The notes beneath the pieces are model-generated. The model was given only the letters and a program-made list of their open reading frames with translations. It was not told where the DNA came from and ran no database searches. Position numbers and translations under genes: made by a program. Positions 45,496-58,700 of a stretch of DNA of 64,000 nt are shown here, in pieces. Each line of letters opens with the position of its first letter. Within the stretch, counting starts at the first letter, position 1. This DNA comes from Ilex aquifolium. Lineage: Eukaryota; Streptophyta; Magnoliopsida; Aquifoliales; Aquifoliaceae. Location of the stretch: assembly GCA_951799425.1 (NCBI GenBank), contig OX637391.1, positions 48,889,069 to 48,953,068 on the forward strand. The letters run 5' to 3'.

Positions 45496-45536
45496 ATTTC
45501 GGTACCATACCGAAAAGTCAATGGCTGTACCGTAGT
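45496..45536 (-). repeat. Right terminal inverted repeat of copy X
   Basis: It ends GGCTGTACCGTAGT. It contains a small internal dyad, TTTCGGTA-CCA-TACCGAAA, also present in copy Y. Confidence 0.75.
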
Positions 45537-45543
45537 GTTGTCC

Positions 45544-45552
45544 TTCACTTTA
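45544..45552 (+). repeat. Candidate right target-site duplication of copy X
   Basis: TTCACTTTA, identical to 18119-18127. Confidence 0.5.
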
Positions 45553-47989
45553 ATATAGTTTGACGAGTTGGTGTGAACGTGAAATACAAAATCTTGTAAG
45601 ATGTTGATTGATTAGCAGTTTTTAAAAATAAATTTTAAAAAAAAAGTGAGAATTGAGAATAAAAAATTAGAGAACATCTAAAATAAGCTCCCTGAATTTT
45701 TAAGCAAAAATGAAAAATAAGAGAAACAACTCATAAACTCTTTAATGAGCTCTCTCCTTTCGAATCCCTTTAGCAGTAAAATTAGTCATAATATAAAAGT
45801 TTTTTTTTTCTTCCTTTCTCTACACTTTGCCTTTCAAATGGAACGAGCACACACGCAACCAACGTCTTCTCCAGTGATTGGAGGTTTGGGTTCAAGATTT
45901 GTCTTTGTCTTCTTCGGCGATTGGAGGTCTGGGTCCAAGATTTGTCTTCGTATTCTCCGACGAAGGATTCAAGATCTACCTTCTCTGACGATCTGTCTTC
46001 TCCTTCACAATTTAGGTTCAAAATCTGTCTTCGTCTTCAAGATCTGGGTGATGTGGGCATGTGTGCAAGATCTGTCTTCTCCTTCTTCGGTGTTATTTGT
46101 GTTCTCCGGTGTGTGGGTGTGTGTCGTTATATATATATACTAGTCAGGGACGGAGCCAACATTTCACATTAGAGGGGGCAAACTATGATCGAAAAAAATT
46201 TCAGCCCATTCATTGGTTTACCGAAAGCACCATTAAATTTTTAACTTAAGCAAAATATAAATAACTTAAGCAAAATATAAATAAAAAAGCATAAAATAAC
46301 CTATGTTTAGTATATTTCAACTCAATCATATACTAAAATAGAAGACGATGTTATTTCAAATCTTAAAATTTGTACATAATGAATTGATGATAAACTAAAA
46401 TTTTAGTAATTTTTTTCAATGTACAAAACTACATTATCCATGATAAAATTATTATTTATTTTATGTTGAGAAATCTAGTTGAAATCATCATTTACTTTGT
46501 TGGTGTACTCGATCCATAAACTAAAACATTGATTTTTTTTGGAGGGGGTAATGGGTCACTAACTTATCAAAAATTAAAAAAAAAACTAGGACTATTGTAA
46601 ACATTTCCAAAAATTAAGGGGGCAAATGTATTAAAATAACCAAAACTATCATCCTTAACAATAGGATTCAAAAAGTGGTGGGGGGGGGGGGGGGGGGCAA
46701 GTGCGCCCAAAAAAATCTATCCCACTATATTAAATAATAATTTTTATTTTCTTTATTTCTTTGATTGCATCATTTAAAATTTATGTCTATCCATTATTTT
46801 CTTAAAAATATCGACAATTTTTTCTCAAAATATGTAATTTGACAAATATTTCTCAATGTATGGATAATGTATGAAATAAAAAAAATATATTAAACTATAA
46901 ATTAATCAAATATTAAAATAATTGGGCATGTGATAAAAATGAGTGATGTGATATTTTAGGAGAGAAAATGTATTGGGGATAAAATTTAACTTGTGAGCTA
47001 TATATATGTGTGTGTATATAATTTGATATTTATATTGATATTGATATTAAAATTGAAATTGATGTTAATATAAATTGAAGTACTGTCCAAACATATATTT
47101 AAGCTATCCAAATATGTTTTATTGTTTTCTATTCTATAAAATTATTTTTGAAATCATCTAACCAAACAAATTTTTCAGAAAACATCAAAACAACTTTTCT
47201 AAAATTCTTCTCAAAAATTATTTTCGAATATTTTTTTTGAAATACAAATCAAACATGCCCCAAATTTTGCCTTTTGGAAACAGTAAGGGCGTTAAAGCCT
47301 TTTGACGTTGGTATTCAGTGTGAAATTAATGGATTGGTGTTTATAAAGCTGTGCCCCTCGCCCCCCCACGTCATTTAGTGTAAATTTTTGCAATCTATAA
47401 ATGTCAAGTAAAACTTAAATGTCAAGTAAAGATTCAAGGTCTTTTGAAAAAAATATATTTCGCATAATCCAACTGCTTTAAATCCTCCTCACCCACAATT
47501 TTCAAAGAGATCAATCACTGTAGATATTATTCCAAAGAGACTTATACACAACAAATCAATTAGCCATTGTACAATTCAAATTCAAATAATTAAAGTTCCA
47601 TCTCTACTATTAGCAAAAAAAATTAAATGGATAGTAATAATTGAAACCATATTAATTGTTCTAAAAAATTAGAAAAATAATACAAACTATCGAAAGAGAT
47701 AAAAGAGAGTGGGAGATGCCTTCATTGCCCCCACAAAGAAAGAGAGGAATGGATTAAGAGTGGGAGACATGTATTCTCAAGTTTTGTATGAAAGAGACCC
47801 ACGTGTTATTCAAAATATAAAACTATATTGCTACGTTACATAGAATTTGCATGCATAACAGATCGATGCACAAGGAGAGCACCATGATCTTTGTTGCGGG
47901 ACTTCCTATTTTGAGAACAATAGATTTCTAGAACACTTTGAGGGGTTCTGACATCCTTAGGTGGGAAATTTGAGTTTTCCTGAAACTCC
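45553..47989. other. Intergenic DNA with a dispersed repeat
   Basis: No gene is supported. From about 46143 the sequence reads GGGACGGAGCCAACATTTCA and contains GGGGGCAAA words up to a poly-G run at about 46679-46697 and GCAAGTGCGCCC. This is a common dispersed plant repeat pattern whose class I cannot assign. The rest is AT-rich. Confidence 0.35.
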
Positions 47990-48900
47990 TAAAACAATTG
48001 ACGTTGAAGGAAGAATAATTGTTTGATTGGAAAGATGCCTAGATCTACAACATCAAATATTTTCTCATAGCCATTGTAGATTTGCACATTCCCTTCACAT
48101 CTGGTGCTGAATTGAAGTCTTTTTCAGTGAACTCCCTCACTATTTCATCCAATGGGATTGATTCTGGTTTGACTATCTCTTTAGCACATTTGAAGCACAT
48201 AACTAGTAGCTCTTCCTCTTTCTGGACAAGGCTGTTATGGACTAGAATCCTCATCTTGGGAACAATCCTCTCTTTGCCAGCCACATAATTGGCAGCCTTC
48301 CTATTTTCTTGCAAATTAACAGAAACCACATTAACATTTACTTCCTTGAGAAAAATGATTTTTATCCACTTTCATGGTTTTTTCCTCTTTTGTGGCATAT
48401 TTAAGTATCCCCTTTTGTATTAAGTCTTGTACCCGATTTCTAAAGGTAATGCAATTTTTGGTTGAGTGCCTAAATGAGTTATGCCATTTACAGTATTTTT
48501 TTCTTTTCCTTTATTTTTTTGGTGGAATACTATGTGCTGGAGACAAGACTATGAACTTTTGGTTGATCATCTCATCAAAGAGAGCATAATCTATCGATAG
48601 GTCAAATGAATACTATCTAGAGGTTTGGGGTGCATCTTTTTTAAAGGAATGATTAGATGACATGTCTATAAGGTCTTCAATATTTTTCAAGGTATTACAC
48701 ATCATTGGTAATTTTCCAATGATCTATGTTGCATCTATTTCAATTTCTCCATCGAAGTCTTAGAAATAAGTTCCAAATGAATTTTTTTTCCTTTGTTGCT
48801 CCTCTCTAAGTAACATTTCATATCTAGTAGCCCTGACTGAGAACTCAAACAGATCTTTGAACTCAATTCCTTCAAATTTCTTCCGTAATTCAAAGTCGAA
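47990..48900 (-). mobile_element. Fossil gag fragment of a Ty3/gypsy retrotransposon
   Basis: On the minus strand the sequence reads CKWHNS followed by a FRNRVQDLIQKGILKY block, a signature of gag from the Tat/Ogre side of plant Ty3 elements. It is an old, broken fragment with several interruptions. No long terminal repeats were found around it. Confidence 0.6.
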
Positions 48901-49689
48901 GAGTTGAGAAGAAACAATTTCTCTTTATTCTCTCCAATGCTAGTACAACAGAAATCAAATGGAAGTTTAAATTTATCACATGAATCAATTTCTCTTCCTC
49001 TTTTGAAGGACCTCTCTCTCTTTCTCTGCGAAGGACCACCCATGACCAAGAGCTACTGCTGCTAGCCTCACTCCTCATATCTTTTATCCTTTACGTACCA
49101 TCGACTTCTGCCAACACTGCCAACGACCCCTCCTACCAACGACTCATTTGCCATTGACAAGCCACCACGCCAGCCATCACTGCCAACAACGGCTACTGGT
49201 GACAACTATAAGCGAAGAAAAAATGCAGCACAACACGAAGGATTTGTTGAAGCAAATGATTTTTTGATTCAATTTGAATTTTTTTTATGATCCTACCAAC
49301 GGGAAGCCTGTACGTATACAAATTCAGGTGATTGCTTACTTGACCGGTTCACTTTTTGGTTTGTTTTGATTTATTGTGCTATGCTCATGAAGTGTTCGAT
49401 GAAATGTGTAGCCAATTTATTTAGGTATATTTCATTGTTCCTCTCAAAATTCTTTTTGCCTTTATTGCCATGTATTGATACTTTTGATAGGTATTTTTTG
49501 AATTTTTTGTATTTATGAAAACTTCGGCTATTATGCACTTGTAAAGATTTTTTTTTTCTTTTTATGGATATTGAAATAATTTTATCCATAGTTATGAATG
49601 GTCCATGTTTATAATTTTTAGTTTTTTATTTATATTTTCTTCTGCGACTCTTCAGAAAATGTGTATAATTACAAATTAAAAAAATGTTT
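48901..49689. other. Intergenic DNA, nothing recognised
   Basis: AT-rich sequence with a short CCAACGAC/GCCAAC-rich patch (49100-49205). No supported gene or repeat family. Confidence 0.3.
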
Positions 49690-50147
49690 AAGGGGAGTAT
49701 TTGCATCCGGCAAATAGCTGAATCAAAAGATGAATATTTACAATGACAAAAATTATATAGAAAAGTATTTTCATTGGTAAATTGCCGATGCAAAAAAAAA
49801 ATGACTATTTGCATTGGCAACCTATTGACGCAAAAAAAATATTATTTGCATCGACACTTTGCTGATGCAAAAATATATATTTTTTTGCCTCAGCAATAGC
49901 TACCGACGCAAAAACCTAATACCATCCAATCTTTGGCTTCAGTTTTTTTTTTTTTACGTCGGCTATTTCCCGACGCTAATACTTTTTTGCAACTTTTTGC
50001 ATCACCCATTATTTGCATCCCCCCCCCCCCCCCTTTTATGGACTCAAATAGTATGATTGCTAATGCAAAAACTTTTTGTGTCGGCATGCAAACTATTTGC
50101 GTCGGCAAATTACCGACTCAAAAACTAGTTTTTCTTGTAGTCAGGAT
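49690..50147. mobile_element. CACTA (En/Spm) transposon end with subterminal repeats
   Basis: The right boundary reads TTTTTCTTGTAGT, the complement of the ACTACAAGAAAAA start usual for CACTA elements. Inward are about ten copies of TTTGC(A/G)TCGGCAA-type words in both orientations, typical CACTA subterminal repeats, and a poly-C run at about 50020-50033. No matching left end is seen, so it is a fragment or heavily decayed. Confidence 0.6.
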
Positions 50148-50159
50148 TCTTCCTTTGAT

Positions 50160-50956
50160 GTGAAAAGCATGGATCGATTTAGCCCATAAGTTTACCTATC
50201 ATTAAAGAGTTGCCACATGCCTCAAGTACTGCTCTATTCCAATCCTTCAACCTTTAATACCAAGCCCTCATTTTTTAGGTCTGCACACCTTCTGCCATTA
50301 AGCTTTAACTCCTATATGACCAAGTTTTGTGCCTTTCTATGGAAGACTCAAATGAGATGCCCATAAGATGTGCAAGTTGCTTAGAACTGAGATGATCAAT
50401 TAGATTCTTCCTGCATAAGACAATGGTCGATTTACCCAAGACTTAACTCTTGATTCTACCTTTCCAATAAAATTGGAGCACTGTTGAGGCTTCAGTCCAG
50501 ACAAAATGAGAGGCACTCCTAAATATCTAATAGGCAGGTTTTCTTCCTCAACTCTGAATAGCTCTTTGATTTGGTTAGCAGTTTCTTCATATACTACACT
50601 CAGGAATATATTACTCTTATTTGCATTAACTTGAAGACCTAAAGCAACATTGAATTGGTCTAATGATTTCTTAATAACTAAACATGGCAGTACAACATCA
50701 AGTCATCAACAAATGGAAGTTGGGAAATTTTGAGGTTTTTGCATCTCCAATGGAATCTGAAGCTAGGATTTGATCCGATGTTAAACTGAATGAGTAGGGA
50801 TAAACACTCCATTGCGATAACAAACAAGTAAGAGGATATAGGGTCTCCTTGCCTTAAGTCCCTCTTATTAGGGAAGCATCCAGCTAGCCCACCATTGACA
50901 TTCACAAAGAATTTAGTTGATGTCACACATGCTTGGATCCATCTCCTCATGGTAAG
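50160..50956 (-). mobile_element. LINE reverse-transcriptase fragment
   Basis: The minus-strand frame 50678-50950 reads LRQGDPISSYLFVIAMECLS and FVDDLMLYC, the core of a plant L1-type LINE reverse transcriptase with the catalytic Asp pair. Broken continuation (VNANKSNIF, LPIRYLGVPL) is visible down to about 50280. The upstream part is cut off by the Athila-type insertion at about 50957. Confidence 0.85.
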
Positions 50957-52768
50957 TGATTCGCACTATTTTGTGATCTGAATTATATTATACACCCAAA
51001 TATAAGTGGTCGAATTGTAATTTTTTCGGTTTTAAGTCCAAGTATCGATCCCACGAAGAGTTTGAGTAACTTAGAATTTAAAAGAAAAACAGTAAAATTG
51101 TTTAAAGCATTATAACAGTTGATAGCTTGTGATGTGAGCTTAGATTGATAACTAGTCTAATTAAGCTTTTGTTTGCAGATAGATTGTTTAAAAATGATGA
51201 CAATAATATAAAAAGTATCCTTCAGTTTAAGGATCTCATAGGCTTTATATTGGTCAAGTACTAGAAATGTTACCATACATCAATTAACTTCCATGTTACT
51301 GACAAGTTAACCGGTAGGTCTGATGTATATAAACCATCACACAACAACTTCTTAGGTTAGCTGGTGGTATTCATGACAATTGATTAATCCAAGCAAACCA
51401 GAAGAACAAGTCATTCATGAGGAATACTTGAATTACTCAATTGATTTCTTGATAGTAAGTGCATACATAATAACCCATAACACAACAACTTCTTAGGTTA
51501 GCTGGTGGTATTAAGTCATAACACAGCAACTTCTTAGGTTAGCTGGTTATAGATGTGTCAATTGACTAATTCGAGTGAACCAGAAGGACAAGTCATTCAT
51601 GAGGAATACTTGAATTACTCAATAGGTCATATGTGATATATATATATATATATACCAGTTAAACATCCTCAGTGTTCCAGTGGAGGACAAGTCATACCGA
51701 TAGGAATACCGTAGATATTCGACTGACAATATAGTTATATATAGTAATTAAACAACCCTAATAACCCAGAAGAACAAGCCATTCATGAGGATCATTTAGG
51801 TTTTGTACCATGCATCAGTAGAACATCCTCAGCGTTCTGGTGGAGGACTAGCCATACCGATAGGAACACCATAGATATTTAACTGGCAGGTTGATGATGC
51901 ACTGATGACATAATTCCAGGCACAACACCGGTATTACGTACATCACTGTATCATGCATGAAACATATATTACATATATAAATAAATATATGAATAAAACA
52001 TCAGCATTTTCGGAAGTTAACCAATATTATACATATGTTTACCTCTCATTGGAGGATATAAGTAACTACTCACGCCCCATTGCTACAGACAAGCAAGGAG
52101 TGCGGGCAGTTGTCATTACAACTAAAATTAAAATACAGCCTCTACAACTTCTTTTACAAGGAACAATTGAAACACAACCACCTTTATTATTAATCAAAAC
52201 AACAAAGTGGCGGCAGTTCAACTATTCGAATAGAAAGACTAAACAGAAATATAGAAATACAGAGTATCAGTTGGAGTGTATCACGGACCGGATTGGGTTT
52301 GATTTTCTCTTTTTCTTTTTCTCTCTTTTTCTTCCCTTGAAATTCTCTCATGAGCTCTCTTCTTTTCCTCTTCAAGTCCAGCCGTTTGAAATGAAGAAGA
52401 CTTCCCCTATTTATAGGCAAACATCAAGCATGAGGTGGAAGATAAGGTTGCACCGTTTGGGCTGGCCGTCCGGACGCCACCACCACCGTCCGGACGGTGG
52501 TGCCTTGCAGGATATTCCATGTGTCGTATGCTGGCTCTCCCTTTGTTTATATTAAACTTTGCTCCTTTGTTGTTCCAAGCTTTGCAATATCCTTCCTCGT
52601 ATTCTCTGATAATTCTGAATTAAACCCTGAAATTTTGAACATAAAATATTTAAAACTTGTATTTACGCACAAACCCTAATTGACCCTAATTGATAATTTT
52701 TAATTGTTTTATCTTACAAAGTTTGATTGCTCAATCATTTTAATTTACATATTAGTTAGGGTTAATCA
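50957..52768 (-). repeat. 3' long terminal repeat of the Athila-type fossil
   Basis: The boundary at about 52768 lies next to a purine-rich tract (AAGTTGGGGG on the minus strand) and starts TGATTAACCC; the far end reads GCGAATCA. It contains two pairs of internal direct repeats: around TTCTTAGGTTAGCTGGT (51341-51440, 51480-51630) and around CATACCGATAGGAA (51664-51723, 51822-51882). A (TA)n run is at 51636-51653. Confidence 0.6.
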
Positions 52769-55700
52769 CACCCCCAACTTAAGCTTTACTAGTCCCTAGT
52801 AAATAAAAAACTATTAACAAAATGAAAATACAATAAAAATAGAGGTAAAATCATTTTCGTAGATTTTTCACGATTGCATTTAGCATATGCAACAAGCCTT
52901 TAAACCCCTAGGTAATCCCTAGTGGACAAGTTTTGTCTCGTGAATGTTTTTAGTTAAGCTACCTACAGACTTCAGTGATTAGGAGTTTATAACTCATATT
53001 TTTCACAACTAAAATTAAATCAGTATTCATGTGCATTGTTACAATACTTCATTTTTCTGATCACTACAAGAGTAACACACGTTAGTTGTGGCATTATCTA
53101 TATATTTTTATAAAAACGTGTGTGTGTGTGTAATGATTTCTTTTGTTTCAAAAATTACTTAAGAAATATTACCATCTTTCATGGTAGTCTTGATGTCAAT
53201 CCTTTCCTGAAATACACTCAACAAAGAATACACATACGTTATAGTGACTATTCTCTTAATAGTTACATGTGATTTGGAATATTGTTAACAAAGCAATTAA
53301 TATCACATGTAGTATATCTGAAGAACGGGTATCTGAATAAAATTGAATTTTGACATAATCTCATGACTGGATATTAACACTATATTAGACATATTATCAA
53401 CATTCTCCCGTTTATGGATAGATAGGATTAATACAGATGCATGATTTCTAGAATCGAAAAAGGATTTTATTTGGGTTGTAATGTGGCCATTGGTTTAGGG
53501 TTTAAGAAACGATGTCTATGGGATTCAAAAGCTACCTTTTCTATTATGGCACACCTCTTTCTAGCCTTTTTAGACTTTGCATGTTCATCATTTCCATTTT
53601 TCACTTTCTTGGCTCTTTTCTTTCTGTTTTTCTCTTTACATTTTTTTCCACGGGTTTTTCTTTTCTTTGAATAGCCAATACTCTTTTCTTTTCTTTTCTT
53701 TTTTCTATCCCCTTTTTTTTTCTGTTTTATTTTTCTGTACCATACTGATTTAGAAGAGGGTGCAAGAAAATTATGTAGTAAAGGTAGGTTTAATATATTT
53801 TCATGTGGCTTGGGTATTTTTCGGGTGTCATGAAAAGAATTTATACTCTTTCAGACTCAATTATGGTTGACTAAGAATATAATTTTGTAAAAGAAATGGT
53901 CAAGGCTCAAGTTAATCAAAAATGGCCTAAGATCATTTTCCAGAAATTATTCATCTGTATTAATCCTACATAAAAGAATATCACGGATAATGCTAATAAT
54001 ATAATCTAACAAGTGCTAATCAAGACAAAATTAATGAGATTATTCAAAGAAAGTTTACCGTAGAATCGAAGATGTTTATTTGAGTAGATGTAGAATATCT
54101 CTCCAAGAAAGATTGACTCAAATTCTTCAATTGGTTATACATCTCCACTATATATGCAAAGAGTGTAATATTTCACAAGGTTTCTAAAATAAAGAAATCT
54201 ATTTGTGCTTTATCAGAGTAAGTTTAAACAAAAATATTAAGATAATATACAACTAAAATATGAAAATCCCGCGTGATCAGATTAAGGCTATTTTCACAAA
54301 GCATAGGAATATTAATCTAATTCAACTGTAAATTATATGAAATAACCCTCCTAACTTAAAAACATAAGTTTCATCATAACTAAGAAAAAAACTTAACATA
54401 AACAAGTTCAAAATCAACATAGATTCAAAACATAAGTAATTTAAAGTTCAAGTGCATAATGTAAAAGATGAGTGAAAGATAGTAAATTGTTTTGTAGAAT
54501 CTCTAGTCTGTTTAGGAAGTAGAAGGTCCTTCTCCGAAACGATCTCTAAATAACTTCAAAAGCTCAGCTTGATTCTACTCATATTCATCCATGCGTTTGT
54601 TGATCTGAGTAATATTGGTCTCCATCCCTAGTAAGATCTGTCTATCAGTTCTGTCATCTACTAGTATGTATGGCTGATCCTCTTGTGGCTGTGGGAAGAA
54701 TTCTTCAGTAGGTTGAAATGGCTCCTCTTGTGGTGGAGGTGGTGTTTCAGGTTGGTCTTCCGGTTGTCCTCCATGACTCTTTTTCAATGAAATTTTATCC
54801 AACGCTCCAAAATGGTCCACTATCTTCCATATCGGATCAATGATCACACCCTCGTTCCTGCATAGCTGAGAAACTAACATAGCATATGGGAGTGATGGTT
54901 TCTTTCTATCCACAACAAGTATCATTGGTCCATGATTAAGTTCGGCAGGTCAATTGTGTGTCCCAACCCAAATGCATATAAGAAATAAGTCTGCTCAGTA
55001 TAAATTTGATTCTTTTGGGCTCGGGGTAGCAAACTGTACACTGTTATCAAATTCAAAATGCGGTATTTTTCTGTTAAATCCCCTTGCTTTATATATTTGT
55101 TTGGTCTACCCCAAACAAATTCTGGATTACCCGTCACTTCTCTTCCTATGACATTCAAATCAGGTAATTCAGTATAAGGATATTGTGGGTTCTCTTGTCT
55201 TTGCATGAGTTGAAAAAATCAGCTATAGTAGCCGGTGTAACTTGAAAAACAATACCCCGTACGAACACACGTAATTGTCTTTCCCCAATTATATCAGCAT
55301 TACTATAAAATTCACGAACTAAAAAGTCATAGGCAGGAGCAGTCAATCTAACATAATGCAACCATCCTATTTCAGTAAGAATTTTTCATATTCCAATATT
55401 CTCAAATCTTCATAAATAACTGGTCGTTCAGAAATGATAGTTTTAGTCAGAAAATTAGTATCATACCAGGCCTGTTGTTCAAAATTCTCAAACATCACCT
55501 CATTGAAGATATTTCCCGGTCCAGGTTGTTGTGGAGGTGGTTGGGGTGGTGGAGGTTGCTCCCTTTGTGCCCGACTTGAAGATCCTCTTGTTCTTCGTCT
55601 CGAATCTATGTTTTTCTTGATTTCTCTTCAAATACTCCGTTTCAACTGATTTCAATTGGTAGATATCTTCAAAATGTGATGGGTAAGTAAATAATCGGAG

Positions 55701-58700
55701 AAAATTTGAAGAAAAATGGTTGAGTGTAGCAGATTTGAGGGCTATTCTTTGTAGAATTTCGCTAATTTCGTATTTGGCTTGCGAGGGAAACTGAACTGAT
55801 TGGTTTTCTGCATGGAGAAGGTATATATAGGGGCACTACCATCCGGACGCTAGTCCCACCGTCCGGACGGTGCTATTTGACTGGTTTTTGGTTTGCAACT
55901 GCAGACTGTTTCTCTAATTTTTTTGCAATTATGCTCTTTTTCCTTTAAATTGCTGCAGTTCACAAAATTAGATACAATTTTATATATTATACAAAACTTT
56001 GCTAACCACTCTTTTTCTTTTCAAAAAATTGGGTTTTATTATTTATTATTTGTTATTTATTATTTACTAATTTCCTTATTTATTCTATAGTTATTTACAT
56101 TTATTTACAACTATGTACACTTATTTCCAAAACTATATATCTTGTTGATCATATCTAGTCAGTATCAGAACTATCTGGATCAATAACACCAGTGACACGG
56201 TTAACTTCACTTCTCACGTATCTTGTTAACATTGGGGTAGAATAGGATGGTGCCTCAGGATAATCCTTACTCTGCCCATACCTAATCCACCGTAAACGAT
56301 CTGACGCTCGACCTGAAATTGGTTCCGCACACTGATTATATTGTCTCAAATGTTTTGTACGACCACATCTTACACAACCACCAAGACAATTTGTTTGTCG
56401 GTGTTTAGCATATGTACTTTTTCCACACAGGGGTCTTGTCTGGCTTTCAAAAATTTCTAAATTTCTAATATACCTAGCTTTTTGCATGATCAACGCATGT
56501 ATATCTTTTGGAAAGAGACGTGGTAAAATTAAACTCAACCAAAATAACTTTTAGTCCATTTTTCAACTTTTAAGAAAGAAAGAAAGAAACGAATTTTTTT
56601 TTTTTAGATTGACTCAAAAAATTATTGAAAATTGATTCACTATCTGGTTCTTTAACGTCTGCCAGTTACAAAGACAAACAAAATTTTTAAATCAAAATTA
56701 CTATGCTAAAAATAAAAAGTAAATTCACACCCATACTCTCCCAACTTAAATTAAACCTTATCTGTAATGTAAAAACAGTAATAACCAGCTTTGATAATAA
56801 AAATCAGCAATTTGTTGTCTTTCAGCGATTAGGATATCTGGCTTTCACTCAGGAGATTTAATCTGTCAAACAAATTACAAGTAATTAGGAATATTACTTA
56901 TAATCAAACAATATATTTTTTTAGCATACATAGACTAGATTAAAAAGTTGCACAGAAGTTACATTTTGAGTGAATCTATTATAATAGGGTTTAAGCCTTT
57001 GTCCATTTACTTTGAAGATATTTCCAGTTACTGGATTTTCAATTTCAATTGCTCCATAGTCAAAAACTTGCTTGACTATATAAGGTCCTATCCACCTAGA
57101 TCTTAATTTTCCAGGGAATAAACGAAGTTTTGCATTGTACAACATAACTTTTTGAGATGGTTCGAAAGATTTTCTCATGATATTTTTATCATGAAAAACT
57201 TTTGTTCTTGATTTAGCAATCTTTGCGTTTTCATAAGCTTCGTTTCTTAATTCCTCTAATTCATTAATTTGCAATTTACAACACCCTCTAGCTTTATCTA
57301 TATCAAAATTCATCATTTTGATTGCCCAATATGCTCTATGTTCTAATTCTACATGCAAATGACATGGTTTACTATAAACTAACCGATAAGGAGACATTCC
57401 TAGAATAGTCTTATACGCAGTACGGTAATCCCAAAGCGCATCAGTTAATCTTAAAGACCAATCCTTACGATCTGGATTTATTGTTTTTTCTAAAATATAT
57501 TTTATCTCCCTATTAGCTAATTCAGCTTGTCCAGTTGTCTGAGGATGATATGGAGGGAATATTTAATGAGAAATCAAGTATTTTTTCATCAGGTTTTCAA
57601 AAATTTTATTACAAAAATGTAATCCACCATCACTGATTATTGTTCGAGGAATCCCAAATCTGGATAAAATATTTTCTTTTAAAAACTTGATCACAGTTCT
57701 GTGATCATTATTTCTACATGGAATTGCCTCTACCCATTTATAAAAACATAGTCGACTGCAACCAAAATATACAGATATCCAAAGGATGGGGGAAATGAAC
57801 CCATAAAATAAATACCCCAACAATCAAATATTTCAATAATTAAAATAGGGTTTAAAGGCATTATATTTCTTTTTGTAATATTTCTCATTCTTTGACATCT
57901 GTCACAATTTAAACATAAACTATGAGCATCTTTAAAAAGAGTTGGCCAATAAAATGCACACTGCAAAATTTTAGTAGTGGTTTTCTTTGAAGCAAAATGA
58001 CCTCCGCAAGCTTCAGAGTGACAAAACTGAATTATCTGACTGATTTCATGATTAGGTACATAACGTCTTATTATTTGATCTTTACATTATTTAAACAAAT
58101 AAGGATCTTCCCAGAAAAAATTACGTACCTCACTTAGGAACTTGTTTTTATCAGTCCAAGTATAATTAGAAGGAATAGTACCGGTAGCTAAATAATTAGT
58201 TATATCTGCATACCATGGTACTTCGGTTATTGCTAAAAGTTGTTCATCTGGAAATGTTTTTCTAATTGGAATTGGTTCTTCCTTTCTATTGTAATTTAAT
58301 CTTGACAAGTGATCTGCTACCACATTTTCAACTCTTTTCTTATCTTTAATTATAAGATCAAATTCTTGAAGTAATAAAATTCAACGCAGGAGACGTGGCT
58401 TCGCATCTTTTTTAGTAAGTAAGTATTTTAGAGCTGCATGATCTATAAATACAACAATTGACAATCCAACCAGATATGATCGAAATTTATCTAATGTGAA
58501 CACGACAGCAAGTAATTCTTTTTATGTGGTTGAATAGTTCATTTGTGCATCATTTTAGAGTTTTGCTTGCATAATAAATAACATATGGTTTTTTATCTTT
58601 TCTTTGCCCTAATACAGCTCTTACTGCATAATCACTTGCATCACACATTAATTCAAAAGGTAAGGACCAGTCAGGAGGTTGCATGATAGGTGCAGAAATA

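Larger units (their letters stand above)
18128..45543 (+). mobile_element. Giant multi-gene MULE, copy X (apparently complete, 27.4 kb)
   Basis: The limits are inverted terminal repeats at 18129-18170 and 45496-45536, about 36 of 42 positions alike with the outer 14 identical, and flanking TTCACTTTA. Both ends continue into long palindrome arrays. It carries an intact FAR1-type MULE transposase, two Ulp1-family genes on opposite strands, RPA-like fragments, and a coiled-coil protein gene. Orientation is given by the transposase. Known autonomous MULEs are mostly 4-20 kb with one to three genes, so this is unusually large. It has acquired other retroposon ends (27030, 40897, 41755). Structure is seen in the sequence; assignment as one mobile unit is inference supported by the second copy. 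Confidence 0.65.

Noticed and set aside
1-45536. Simple segmental (tandem) duplication of a genomic block
   Set aside because: Homology stops exactly at the terminal repeat on the right and the right flanks are unrelated, and the order is interrupted by unrelated host DNA.
18128-45543. CACTA family membership, because the right end can be read as CACTACGG and because subterminal arrays are typical of CACTA
   Set aside because: The other two ends lack the initial C, the candidate duplication is 9 bp rather than 3 bp, and the transposase is of the FAR1/MULE type.
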